64,000 nucleotides of DNA, from assembly GCA_040218875.1 (NCBI GenBank), contig JAVJQP010000134.1. One strand, written 5' to 3'. Position 1 is the first letter of the stretch, and every line of letters starts with the position of its first letter. This document shows positions 5,983 through 14,722 of the stretch, one piece after another. Made by a program: the position numbers and the translations under genes. The DNA comes from Coleofasciculus sp937127375 (GTDB taxonomy: Bacteria; Cyanobacteriota; Cyanobacteriia; Cyanobacteriales; Coleofasciculaceae). The notes beneath the pieces were generated by a model. It was not told the origin of the DNA. It did no database searches and saw only the letters and a program-made list of their open reading frames with translations.

Positions 5983-8829
5983 ATGACTAGACTTTCTCCC
6001 AAACCTGATACCAATGGTCGCGGTTCTTACTCGCAGAATCTACCCCCTGAGACCCAACCCTATTCCAGTGACTATCCCCCATCGATGCCCTATCGAACGT
6101 CTGGGACTGCTGATCAATCTCTACCTAAATTGCCCGCACTTGAGGCGATGGGAAAAACGCCAGAACAGCGTTCCAACCGTCGCGGGTTGCTGTCTAGTCT
6201 GCGAAGTAAAGCGATTGGTTTAGCGCTAGCGATTGGAACATTACCCGTGTTAGCGGTGGGGGCGACTGCCTACTTCACAGCCAGTGGCGGGATGTATGAC
6301 CAAGTGGTGAGTAACGAACAAACAAACACGATTGACTTGGAAGACAAGTTAGAGGCGTTCATGGCAGAACGTTACAGTGACATTCAAGCCATGGCAGAAC
6401 TTCCGGTGTTTAGTAATGCTGAAATTGCCAAGATTACACCCAAGGAAGAAAAGGAACGTCTGCTCAATTCCTATGAGAAACTGTACGACAGTTACGACAG
6501 TATTGGTGTGTTTGACCTCCAGGGTAACGTTCTTGCCCAATCAGACTCTGGAGAAATTCTCGAAAATCACTCTGACCGAGACTATTTTCAAGAAGTATTG
6601 AGAACGGATCAGATCTACATCACGGAACCACGGCTCTCTGAAACGACTAACAGGTACGCTGTGTATATAACCGCACCGATTAAGGATTCAGTCACAGGTA
6701 AAACCATTGGCATTGTCCGCACCCGTGAGCCGATGGAACGAGTGAATGTAATTTTCGGTGTAACCAAAGACCGACAACAAGAATTTCACCTGATTGATTC
6801 GTCAGGTAAGGTGGTGGCTGCAGACGATCCTAATGATGTGGGTCAAACATTTGAGGAAAAGTTTCCCAAGACGTATAGTCAAGTTCAACAAAACCAGGAA
6901 GAAATCTTGACCATTGTTGAAACCCGAACTGGACGGGAAGACGTTATTACTTACTCCCCGACAGAAGAGCTAGCTGAACTGTATAACCTCAACTGGGCGT
7001 TGATTATTGTCCGTCCCACTGAGGTGGCGTTTGCACCGCAACGGAATATGCTCTGGACTCTGGGATTAGGGACAGGGGGTGCCGCCTTAATGGTGGGTGC
7101 AGTCGCGACGTTCGTGGCTGGGAACGCTACCCGACCGATTGTGGATGCAGCCAGTGCGGTGTCAAAAATTGGTCAAGGTGACTTGGATGCTCGCTTACAG
7201 GTGAAAGGAGATGACGAACTCGCCACTCTTGGTGCAAACATCAACGATATGGCGGGTCAGTTAGAGGTATTTATCCAAGAACAAGAACTCGCCGCCGAAC
7301 AAGCCCGCTTACTGGCAGATATTACCGGTGCTCGCACCTTGAAATCCCAGGAAATCCGGGATCTATTCCAGAAAGCCGTTGAGGAAACTCGTAAAATCCT
7401 CAACGCTGAACGGGTGATGATTTTCCAGTTTAATCCTGATGGCAGCAGCTATGTGGCGGCTGAATCTGTGGCAATGGGTTGGCCCCGTAGCCTGAATGAC
7501 AAGATGGAAGAACTTACCCTATCTAAGGAACGGCGCGAAACCTATAAAGATGGTCGTGTTGTTGCCACTAATCATGTTTTTGAAGCGGATCTGCCACAAG
7601 AAGAACAAAAATTAATGGCACGTCTGGGTGTTAAAGCGAACTTAGAAGTGCCAATTCTCCATGAAGGTCAACCATTCGCTTTGATCATGGCGCACCAATG
7701 TTCGGTTCCCCGTGAATGGCAAACGGCAGAAGTCAACTTCTTCAAACAGTTAGGGGGTCAGATTGGACTGGTAATCGACCGAGTTATGTTGCTAGAAAGC
7801 ACAGACAAACTGGCGAAAGAACAACGGGAGTTGAAAGAAGGCTTACAACAACGCGCTTTAGAACTCCTGAAGGAAGTAGACCCAATTAGTAAAGGAGACC
7901 TAACCATTCGGGCGCGAGTAACCGCTGATGAAATCGGTACAATTGCTGACTCGTACAACGCCACAGTTGGAAACTTACGCAAGATTGTGGAACAGGTGCA
8001 AGACGCCGCCACTCAGGTGGCGACAACCACAAGTAGCAACGAAGTCGCTGTTCAATCCCTATCCGAGGAAGCCTTGCGCCAAGCCGAGCAAATTTCCAAC
8101 GCCCTCAACCGCGCCCAAGACATGGCAGAAACAGTACGCTTGGTTGCCTCCCATGCGGAACACGCAGAAATAGCTGTGCGTGAAGCGTCTCAGACTGTGG
8201 CAGAAGGTGACGACAACATGAACCGGACGGTTGAAGGGATTCTAGCGATTCGTGAAACTGTAGCAGAAACGGCGAAAAAAGTCAAACACTTGGGTGAATC
8301 GTCACAAAAGATTTCCACGGTTGTTAACCTGATTAGCACCTTTGCCGCCCAAACCAACCTACTAGCGCTAAACGCCTCCATTGAGGCAGCTCGCGCTGGC
8401 GAAGAAGGACGAGGATTTGCGGTGGTTGCGGACGAAGTACGTGCCTTAGCGCGGCAATCAGCAGAAGCGACAGCGGAAATTGAAAAACTGGTGGCGGCGA
8501 TTCAAGGGGAAACGAATGAAGTGGTGGCGGCGATGGAAGCTGGTACAGAACAGGTGGTTACGGGGACAAAATTAGTGGATGAAACTCGTGCTTCTCTGAA
8601 CAAAATTGCCACAGCTTCTAACCAGATTAACCAATTGGTTGAAGCGATTGCCGAAGCCACGGTTGTCCAATCTAAAGCCTCTGAAGATGTGACCCAAACG
8701 ATGACGGATGTGGCGCAAATTGCTGCCCGAACCTCAGAAGAAGCCGGTTTTGTTTCGGCTTCCTTTGAACAACTGCGGAAAGTGGCTCAAGCCCTACAAT
8801 CTGACGTGGGTCAGTTTAAGTTGAAGTAG
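5983..8829 (+). CDS. Methyl-accepting chemotaxis protein (PilJ/HmpD-like): dCACHE-HAMP-GAF-MCP
   Basis: 948 residues from the ATG at 5983, chosen because AAAAAGG stands 8 bases upstream; an in-frame ATG at 5911 would add 24 unremarkable residues without a well-placed site. Order: Pro/Ser-rich cytoplasmic tail, TM1 (about 77-100, AIGLALAIGTLPVLAVGATA), a periplasmic dCACHE-like sensor, TM2 (about 356-381), HAMP, a GAF domain (about 462-605), a second HAMP-like segment, and the MCP hairpin with QTNLLALNASIEAARAGEEG. The GAF domain keeps VPIL...AHQC.VPREWQ of the cyanobacteriochrome lineage but lacks the bilin-binding Cys upstream (QEEQKLMARLGVKANL), so light sensing through bilin is unlikely. 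It would be the input receptor for pilus-based gliding. Confidence 0.92.
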   Translation: MTRLSPKPDTNGRGSYSQNLPPETQPYSSDYPPSMPYRTSGTADQSLPKLPALEAMGKTPEQRSNRRGLLSSLRSKAIGLALAIGTLPVLAVGATAYFTASGGMYDQVVSNEQTNTIDLEDKLEAFMAERYSDIQAMAELPVFSNAEIAKITPKEEKERLLNSYEKLYDSYDSIGVFDLQGNVLAQSDSGEILENHSDRDYFQEVLRTDQIYITEPRLSETTNRYAVYITAPIKDSVTGKTIGIVRTREPMERVNVIFGVTKDRQQEFHLIDSSGKVVAADDPNDVGQTFEEKFPKTYSQVQQNQEEILTIVETRTGREDVITYSPTEELAELYNLNWALIIVRPTEVAFAPQRNMLWTLGLGTGGAALMVGAVATFVAGNATRPIVDAASAVSKIGQGDLDARLQVKGDDELATLGANINDMAGQLEVFIQEQELAAEQARLLADITGARTLKSQEIRDLFQKAVEETRKILNAERVMIFQFNPDGSSYVAAESVAMGWPRSLNDKMEELTLSKERRETYKDGRVVATNHVFEADLPQEEQKLMARLGVKANLEVPILHEGQPFALIMAHQCSVPREWQTAEVNFFKQLGGQIGLVIDRVMLLESTDKLAKEQRELKEGLQQRALELLKEVDPISKGDLTIRARVTADEIGTIADSYNATVGNLRKIVEQVQDAATQVATTTSSNEVAVQSLSEEALRQAEQISNALNRAQDMAETVRLVASHAEHAEIAVREASQTVAEGDDNMNRTVEGILAIRETVAETAKKVKHLGESSQKISTVVNLISTFAAQTNLLALNASIEAARAGEEGRGFAVVADEVRALARQSAEATAEIEKLVAAIQGETNEVVAAMEAGTEQVVTGTKLVDETRASLNKIATASNQINQLVEAIAEATVVQSKASEDVTQTMTDVAQIAARTSEEAGFVSASFEQLRKVAQALQSDVGQFKLK

Positions 8830-8878
8830 TCATTGGTCATTTGTTGATTCATTTGATTAACCGCCTTGGTTTCAGAGA

Positions 8879-9006
8879 GTAGGGGCGATCGGCTTGTATA
8901 AATCAACAACTCCAGAAACAGGGCGGGTTTAGTCACATCAAGGTGCAATCGAAAAGATAGTAGTAAAACCCGCCCCTACAGAGGATCGGATCGCCCTTTA
9001 TTCAAC
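8879..9006. repeat. Nested repeat: GGGCGGG element inside a GGGCGAYCGG element
   Basis: The outer arms are taggggcgatcgg...ttgtataaatcaac on the left and gatcggatcgccctttattca on the right. They match the intact outer element at 22387-22455. Between them lies a complete inner copy (agggcgggttt...aaacccgcccctac, 8930-8979). Confidence 0.75.
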
Positions 9007-9014
9007 TTAAGGCT

Positions 9015-9031
9015 GGTGGGCAGTACCCACC
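9015..9031. repeat. GGTGGGCA hairpin repeat
   Basis: ggtgggcagtacccacc followed by ctac is a 6-bp GC stem with a 5-base loop. A second copy with a perfect palindromic core stands at 34542. Confidence 0.8.
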
Positions 9032-9040
9032 CTACAGTAG

Positions 9041-9096
9041 ACAAATGACAAATGACAAATGACAAAAAACCAATGACAAAGGACGAATAACAAATG
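9041..9096 (+). repeat. TGACAAA tandem array running into a start codon
   Basis: Degenerate heptamer/octamer units (acaaatg acaaatg acaaatg acaaaaaacca atgacaaaggacgaataacaaatg) end in the ATG of the CheA gene. The only SD-like stretch nearby (aaagga) belongs to the array. Similar arrays precede genes at 12838, 25499 and 40674. Confidence 0.8.
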
Positions 9097-12000
9097 GCAC
9101 TCAACCCCGATATTCGCGATCAAGCCTATCAATTCTTTATTGAAGAAGCACCGGAACTTCTACAAAATATTGAAGCGGGTTTGCTTAACGTGCGTCAGGA
9201 TCGGAGCACGGCAAATGTCCATGGCATTATGCGAGCCGCTCATTCATTAAAAGGAGGTGCGGCGAGTGTAGAATTGGAGGCAATTAAGACTATTGCTCAT
9301 CGCCTAGAAAATATTTTCAAGGCACTCTACAACAAAACTGTTGAAATTGATACAGACTTAGAGAGTCAATTGCTGCAAGCTTATGACTGTTTGCGTCTGC
9401 CATTGATGGAGCAAATTGCCACAAATCAGTTTGATCAAGAGCAAGCCTTAGCGATTGCTGAACCGATTTTTGAACAGATTGAAGCTAGGTTAGGTGATGC
9501 GTTAACTCAGGCAGATAATTTTATCCCCAGTTCATCAGAATTAGGGGTAGATATGGCATTATCCATCTTTGAAGTGGATGTAGAACAAGGTTTGGAATTA
9601 CTGTCTCAAGTTGTGGCAGATCCAGAGCATCATCCGGTAGCCGGAGAACTACGGGCGCAAGCGGATGTATTTTCGGGGTTTGCCGAACTTTTAAATCTAC
9701 CTGGATTTGGCGCGATCGCACAGATGGCAATTACGGCGCTAAATGCCCACCCAGACAAGGCGTTAGAGATTACTCAAGTTGCCCTGGCTGATTTTGATGC
9801 AGGCAGACTGGCAGTGTTAAATGGCGATCGCAGCCAAGGTGGTACACCATCGCCTGAGTTAATGGCGTTAGCGGGTGTGGCTGATGAGACCCCTGATAGA
9901 GAAGCCGGGGAAGCTGGGGAAGCTGGGGAAGCCGGGGAAGCTGGGGAAGCTGGGGAAGCTGGGGAAGCTGGGGAAGCTGGGGAAGCTGGGGAAGCCGGGG
10001 GAGCCGGGGAAGCTGGGGAAGCTGGGGAAGCCGGGGGAGCCGGGGAAGCCGGGGGAGAAGAATTTAAATTTATAGCTTATCCAAGCAGTATTGAGACCCC
10101 TCCCCTCAAAGGAGAGGGGAGTCAGACTATCTCTTCTCCCTCTTCTCCCTCTTCTCCCTCTTCTCCCCCTTCCCTTGCAGGGAAGGGGGCTGGGGGGTTA
10201 GGTTTTCCAGCATCCGAGGAGTCGCTGTCTCCTTCGTCTTTGGATACTGATGCTGAACCGCTTTTAGCCGATTTAGAAGAGGGGGTTCCCTCGTTGGAGG
10301 ATGTTTTTGGGGAAGTAGAAGCCGACACCAGCCAGGAAGCAGAAGCAGAAACAGAAACAGAAACAGAACCGGAAGAGGAATTAACAGCAGCGTCGGCATC
10401 AAGTCTAAGTATACCTGCACCAGAAACCATAGAAGACGCGATCGCATCCATCGGGCAAGTGTATGAGGAATTGCCAGAAGTTGAGGATCTGCCTGCACCT
10501 GTGGCGAGTGATGACGCAACTCCCGCCGTTACCTCTAATAGTCTGGTTCCCTCAAAACGGGGTTCGAGTGAACTCTCTGCCACTCATCCCTCTGCCCAAC
10601 CCACATCCGAGAACCAAGAACATCAATCAGTATCACCGAAACGTTCTAAATCTAAACAGGAACCAGCGACGCCTCACCTATCAGTGCGGGTTGACTCGGA
10701 ACGACTAGAACGCATGAATAACCTGGTGGGTGAGTTAGCAATTAACCGGAATGGGTTATCCCTGCAACACCAGCAACTACAACGATCTGTGCGAGAGTTA
10801 TTAGAGCGATTTAGCCGAGTGCAAAGCATGGTGGGTAATTTGCGGGAACTCTCAGACAAGATGCTGATTTCACCGGAACGCTATAATCCCCAGATCAATA
10901 TCGCCCTGCTGAATCAACTGACGGAATTTGTCAGCCGCACCGAAGAGTTTGATTCCCTGGAATTGGATAACTATAGTATCCTCAACTCCCGACTGCAACA
11001 ACTGATTGAAGATATGGTGCAGGTGGAAGAATCGGTGGATGATGTTGCCCTATTTGCCAAGCAATCGGATCAAACATTGGAACAGCAACGGCAAATGCTG
11101 ACCAGTTTACGGGATGAGTTGATGTGGGCGCGGATGTTGCCCTTGGGTGAGGTTCTCAACCGTTATCCGCGTGTGATCCGAGATTTGTCTACTCGGTATG
11201 AAAAATCGGTTAATTTGAAACTGAATGGGACGAATGTTCTGGTAGATAAAGCGGCGTTAGAAAAACTCTATGATCCGCTAATGCATTTACTTCGCAATGC
11301 TTTTGATCATGGAATTGAATCACCAGAGGTGAGGCGTCAGCAGGGGAAATCGGAAGTTGGACAAATTGAGATTCGCGCCTATCACCAAGGCAGTCAAACC
11401 GTTATAGAGGTCAAAGATGATGGTCAAGGATTGAATACTAAACGGATTGGTCAACAGGCGGTTGACATGGGATTTGTGTCACCGGAACAACTGACGACAC
11501 TGACGCCGAATCGATTATTTGAATTCCTGTTTGAACCTGGATTTTCCACGGCGGAACAAGTGAGTGAACTGTCGGGGCGAGGGGTAGGATTGGATGTGGT
11601 GCGATCGCAGATGCGTTCCTTAAAAGGGACGATTTCGGTTAATTCATCGCCTGGAGTGGGGACAACGTTTACCTTACGTCTACCTTTGACCCTCACCATT
11701 GGTAAATTACTCGTCTGTTTCGTTGGTTCCACGGCGTTGGCGTTACCCTCAGACAGCGTAGAAGAAATTGTCATTCCCAAAGGCAATCAAGTCAAAACCA
11801 CCGGAGAACAGCGATTTTTACGCTGGCGCGGTCAAATTGTCCCCACCTATCGGTTAACGGATTTATTGGACTATGCTTGTCCCTTACCCGAAACCTGTCC
11901 CAGTCAGGCGTTGGTTTCCGTTCCCTCACCAACCAATTGGGCGTTACCGATGCTGGTTTTGCGTCAAGATCAATATGTTCTCGCCCTAGAAATTGATCGC

Positions 12001-12648
12001 CTAGTCACAGAACAGGAGTTAGTGATTAAACCCTTTGGTAGTGCGATCGCGCCCCCTAGTTTTACTTACGGTTGTACTATTTTAGGGGACGGCAGTTTAA
12101 TCCCCGTGATTGACGGCGCTGTGTTAATGGATCAGCTTTTGGGTCAAAGTAGTCAGTCGATCTCAATTACATCCAGTAACCGCACTCTTGTGAGCATGAG
12201 CGAGTCTTGTACTGCTCACACAAATGATAAAGCGCAAACCGCGAAAGCCCCCACTGTATTAGTCGTAGATGACGCCGTAGCATTACGGCGAACCCTCGCC
12301 CTCACTTTAGAACGATCCGGATGTCGGGTATTGCAAGCCAGAGATGGACGAGAAGCGCTGGAACAATTGCGGCAAACTTCAGCGATTGATTTAGTCGTTT
12401 GTGACATTGAAATGCCCAACATGAACGGGTTTGAATTTCTCGGTCAACGTCGCCAAGATCCCCAAATCTCAAAGGTTCCCGTGGTGATGTTAACCTCCCG
12501 CAGTAACGATAAACATCGCTGGTTAGCACGGCATTTAGGCGCAAATGCCTACTTTACCAAACCTTACTTGGAACAAGAATTTTTAGGTGCGATCGAACAA
12601 ATCTTGACCCAAGATAAGTCAAAACAGCCGCAATTACAACCCTCTTGA
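9094..12648 (+). CDS. Hybrid chemotaxis histidine kinase CheA-REC (PilL/HmpE-like)
   Basis: 1184 residues. An N-terminal HPt domain carries H50 in AAHSLKGGAASVE. After a long linker come the dimerisation domain (SERLERMNNLVGELAINRN), the ATPase with N box (HLLRNAFDHGIESPE), G1 (VKDDGQGLN) and G2 (GRGVGLDVV), a CheW domain, and a C-terminal receiver (VVDDAV, acceptor Asp in VVCDIEMPNMNGFE, Lys in FTKPYLE). The linker is invaded by repeats: residues 270-324 are a run of EAG/EAGG units, and residues about 346-360 an SSP run followed by a Gly-rich stretch. All are in frame, since the units are 9 bp. It phosphorylates the two CheY proteins and probably its own receiver. Confidence 0.93.
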   Translation: MALNPDIRDQAYQFFIEEAPELLQNIEAGLLNVRQDRSTANVHGIMRAAHSLKGGAASVELEAIKTIAHRLENIFKALYNKTVEIDTDLESQLLQAYDCLRLPLMEQIATNQFDQEQALAIAEPIFEQIEARLGDALTQADNFIPSSSELGVDMALSIFEVDVEQGLELLSQVVADPEHHPVAGELRAQADVFSGFAELLNLPGFGAIAQMAITALNAHPDKALEITQVALADFDAGRLAVLNGDRSQGGTPSPELMALAGVADETPDREAGEAGEAGEAGEAGEAGEAGEAGEAGEAGEAGGAGEAGEAGEAGGAGEAGGEEFKFIAYPSSIETPPLKGEGSQTISSPSSPSSPSSPPSLAGKGAGGLGFPASEESLSPSSLDTDAEPLLADLEEGVPSLEDVFGEVEADTSQEAEAETETETEPEEELTAASASSLSIPAPETIEDAIASIGQVYEELPEVEDLPAPVASDDATPAVTSNSLVPSKRGSSELSATHPSAQPTSENQEHQSVSPKRSKSKQEPATPHLSVRVDSERLERMNNLVGELAINRNGLSLQHQQLQRSVRELLERFSRVQSMVGNLRELSDKMLISPERYNPQINIALLNQLTEFVSRTEEFDSLELDNYSILNSRLQQLIEDMVQVEESVDDVALFAKQSDQTLEQQRQMLTSLRDELMWARMLPLGEVLNRYPRVIRDLSTRYEKSVNLKLNGTNVLVDKAALEKLYDPLMHLLRNAFDHGIESPEVRRQQGKSEVGQIEIRAYHQGSQTVIEVKDDGQGLNTKRIGQQAVDMGFVSPEQLTTLTPNRLFEFLFEPGFSTAEQVSELSGRGVGLDVVRSQMRSLKGTISVNSSPGVGTTFTLRLPLTLTIGKLLVCFVGSTALALPSDSVEEIVIPKGNQVKTTGEQRFLRWRGQIVPTYRLTDLLDYACPLPETCPSQALVSVPSPTNWALPMLVLRQDQYVLALEIDRLVTEQELVIKPFGSAIAPPSFTYGCTILGDGSLIPVIDGAVLMDQLLGQSSQSISITSSNRTLVSMSESCTAHTNDKAQTAKAPTVLVVDDAVALRRTLALTLERSGCRVLQARDGREALEQLRQTSAIDLVVCDIEMPNMNGFEFLGQRRQDPQISKVPVVMLTSRSNDKHRWLARHLGANAYFTKPYLEQEFLGAIEQILTQDKSKQPQLQPS
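9898..10205. repeat. 9-bp tandem repeats inside the CheA linker
   Basis: About eighteen ggggaagct/ggggaagcc/gggggagcc units lie at 9898-10064, followed at 10131-10168 by tcttctccc units. A Pro/Gly repeat (cccttgcagggaagggggctggggggttagg) of a kind common in cyanobacteria follows. Three unrelated repeats are thus inserted at one linker. Confidence 0.95.
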
Positions 12649-12837
12649 TCAGGTGAGAGTTATCAGTTATCAGTGAGCAGTTATCAGAAGCAGGGGGAGC
12701 AAGGGGAGCAGGGGTAGATAGGGGAGATGAGGAAGCCAATTTCTCGGTGTAATCAGTGTAACTAACTTCTCACTTTCCCACCCCACTCTCTCCAATAAAT
12801 CTGTGAAATCAGTGTTTTGACAAAGGACAAATGACAA

Positions 12838-13371
12838 ATGGCAACATTAGTTACTCAATTTCAACCCAACGATACTGATTTATCCCAATCTAGACAGGTT
12901 ATTCCATCTTTAAAATTTATTGTCTTCAGCATGGGAAATCTGCATCTAGCCTTACGCATTGAGTCAGTTTATAAAGTCGTGGATCACACGCCAATCTACA
13001 GTAGTGGGCTGAATCATGTCGGCGTTGCTCATTTAGGCGATCGCGAAGTGACTGTTGTAGACTTGTATTGGCGATTTTTCAAGCAAAGCCCGATTCAGGA
13101 ATCCAGCACTGGTGGGTATTTAATTGTCGTTAGAAACACGACAGGGGACTTATATGGAATTCCGGTAACGGACACACCAATTTTAATGGAAATACCTTTA
13201 TCAGCCATTCGTTTACTACCCGAATCCTATCGACGAGCCGATACCCTAGAAGTTGCCAGTCATGTAGCGGTTATTCCCCAAGATAAAGAATCGATTACTG
13301 TATTTTTACTGGATGTTGATTTATTGATGCCAATCTTCCAGGAAATTGGCACATTAACGAATAAAGTATAA
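12838..13371 (+). CDS. CheW-like domain protein closing the chemosensory operon
   Basis: 177 residues: a short tail, then one CheW-type domain (LKFIVFSMGNLHLALRIESV, VGVAHLGDREVTVVDL, YGIPVTDTPILMEIPLSAI). It is shorter and more diverged than the first adaptor, and could modulate CheA coupling or be a regulatory CheW-like protein. The ATG emerges from a TGACAAA array; ggac 11 bases upstream is the only possible ribosome-binding site. It lies 190 bases after CheA on the same strand, with repeat debris between. Confidence 0.85.
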   Translation: MATLVTQFQPNDTDLSQSRQVIPSLKFIVFSMGNLHLALRIESVYKVVDHTPIYSSGLNHVGVAHLGDREVTVVDLYWRFFKQSPIQESSTGGYLIVVRNTTGDLYGIPVTDTPILMEIPLSAIRLLPESYRRADTLEVASHVAVIPQDKESITVFLLDVDLLMPIFQEIGTLTNKV

Positions 13372-13407
13372 AACAATTTTGATCTTGTCTTTGGGGAAAA
13401 ACCGTAG

Positions 13408-13427
13408 GGGCGCACAGACGTGCGCCC
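13408..13427. repeat. GC-rich hairpin after the chemosensory operon
   Basis: gggcgcac and gtgcgccc form an 8-bp stem with a 4-base loop, followed by ttt. It lies 37 bases after the last chemosensory stop and could terminate the operon. A diverged copy (gggagcgcacagatatgcgccc) is at 46930. Confidence 0.55.
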
Positions 13428-13603
13428 TTTGCCAATGGGCGTCCTTACCGCCTGTATAGCGCTATGCGCTAGGCTTTCTTTCAATAGGCAACACCTCGGA
13501 CTTCGGCGTGAGGCTTCGACGGTGAGCGCGGCAATTGAGCCTGTCGAAATTCAGGGTCAAAGCGATTTCTTTATTCTTTTGTCCTAGCGTGTGTGCGTAG
13601 TGC

Positions 13604-13706
13604 TAAGCTGTCATGCATTTAAATTGGGTATTAGTAGCGAGCAAGATGCTCGCACTACAAGGCTTTCGCCATTATTGATATTAAGGTTTAAATGCCGAAC
13701 AGCTTA
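13604..13706. mobile_element. MITE-like element, AGCTGT ends flanked by TA
   Basis: The left end taagctgtcatgcatttaaa and the right end (read inward) taagctgttcggcatttaaa are near-identical terminal inverted repeats. Both abut the dinucleotide TA, as in Tc1/mariner/IS630-type MITEs. The ~100 bp inside code for nothing and include the hairpin gagcaagatgctc. Relatives or fragments are at 14545, 57060 and 63162-63345. Confidence 0.65.
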
Positions 13707-13807
13707 TATCTCATCCATTTAAGAAACGCGATAATCATCCAGTCGAGTATGGTGTTTTGCCCAAAAAATCACCGATAATAAAATTAATTCAGCTCGTTTA
13801 CACAGCG

Positions 13808-14401
13808 ATGGACACTCTAACTCTGAACGTACCCCCCACTGTCGGTCTAACCGACGAGCAATTTTACCAACTTTGTGTCGCGAATGAACAATGGTGCTTA
13901 GAACTAACCGCTGATGGAGAACTAATCATTATGCCCCCAACAGGTGGAGAAAGTGGTATTAGGAATGCCGATTTAACCACAAATTTGACGCTATGGAATC
14001 GTCAAACCAGACTGGGAAAAGTGTTTGACTCATCCACTGAGTTTCGATTACCCAATAATGCCAAACGTTGTCCCGATGTATCCTGGGTAATTCTTCAACG
14101 ATGGGAAGCCTTATCTCCTGAACAACGGCGACGTTTTCCTCCCTTATGTCCAGACTTTGTGATTGAACTTCGTTCTGAAAGTGATTCGCTTAAAGACTTA
14201 CGTGCCAAAATGTTAGAGTACCGAGATAATGGCGCTCGCTTAGGTTGGCTGATTGACCCCCAAACTCCTCTAGTTGAAATTTACCGACCGACTGTTGATG
14301 TAGAACAAATCAATTTCTCGATTGACGAACCACCTACACTGTCAGGTGAAGATGTGTTACCTGGCTTTGTCCTCGATTTAACGGTCATCCTGAACCCTTA
14401 A
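13808..14401 (+). CDS. Uma2-family endonuclease, copy 1
   Basis: 197 residues from the ATG at 13808; a TTG start at 13757 would add 17 residues not typical of the family. The Uma2 core is complete: LTDEQFYQLCVANEQW, LIIMPPTGGESG, FRLPNNAKRCPDVSWV, PDFVIELRSESDSL (the PD-(D/E)XK-like acidic pair) and KMLEYRDNGARLGWLIDP. These proteins are greatly expanded in cyanobacteria; their cellular substrate is unknown. The gene lies between two inverted 55-bp copies of a MITE end, so it may be carried on a small composite element. Confidence 0.9.
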   Translation: MDTLTLNVPPTVGLTDEQFYQLCVANEQWCLELTADGELIIMPPTGGESGIRNADLTTNLTLWNRQTRLGKVFDSSTEFRLPNNAKRCPDVSWVILQRWEALSPEQRRRFPPLCPDFVIELRSESDSLKDLRAKMLEYRDNGARLGWLIDPQTPLVEIYRPTVDVEQINFSIDEPPTLSGEDVLPGFVLDLTVILNP

Positions 14402-14420
14402 AGTTCACTTATTGGTGAGG

Positions 14421-14485
14421 GAGGGCGGGTTTTGTTGAACATTTATTGGTGCATATTTGAATTAAGTCCCTAAACCCGCCCCTAC
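14421..14485. repeat. GGGCGGGTTT palindromic repeat, TCCCTA subtype
   Basis: agggcgggttttgtt...aagtccctaaacccgcccctac lies 20 bases after the Uma2 stop. It shares the gtccctaaa right side with copies at 21971, 22562 and 42170. Confidence 0.9.
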
Positions 14486-14544
14486 CATCAGGGTTTTGTT
14501 TATGGGTTACAGCTCTTTGCGCTGTAATAAAGTACAAAATCCTG

Positions 14545-14599
14545 GTAGTGCGAGCATCTTGCTCGCTGCTAATACCCAATTTAAATGCATGACAGCTTA
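14545..14599. mobile_element. Inverted partial copy of the AGCTGT MITE
   Basis: 55 bp, the reverse complement of 13604-13658 with a single mismatch, ending ...gacagct next to ta. The other MITE end is missing. The two copies bracket the Uma2 gene. The remaining 120 bases before the phosphatase gene show nothing recognisable. Confidence 0.7.
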
Positions 14600-14722
14600 A
14601 GCTTACCTTAAGACCAAACCAAATCTAGCTTAACTACCCCTTTGTAATCCAGTCCGCGTAGGCGGGCTTGGTTGGTGTAGCTGCGACTTCCTCCTCGCCA
14701 GAGCAATTTATCAATTAAAACT

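Noticed and set aside
9898..10064. CRISPR array or minisatellite origin
   Set aside because: Units are only 9 bp, without spacers, and code in frame for a CheA linker. The same holds for the other G-rich arrays; no CRISPR array or cas gene is present.
10122..10583. Ser-rich minus-strand frames opposite the CheA gene
   Set aside because: Complement of the CheA linker repeats; no start signals.
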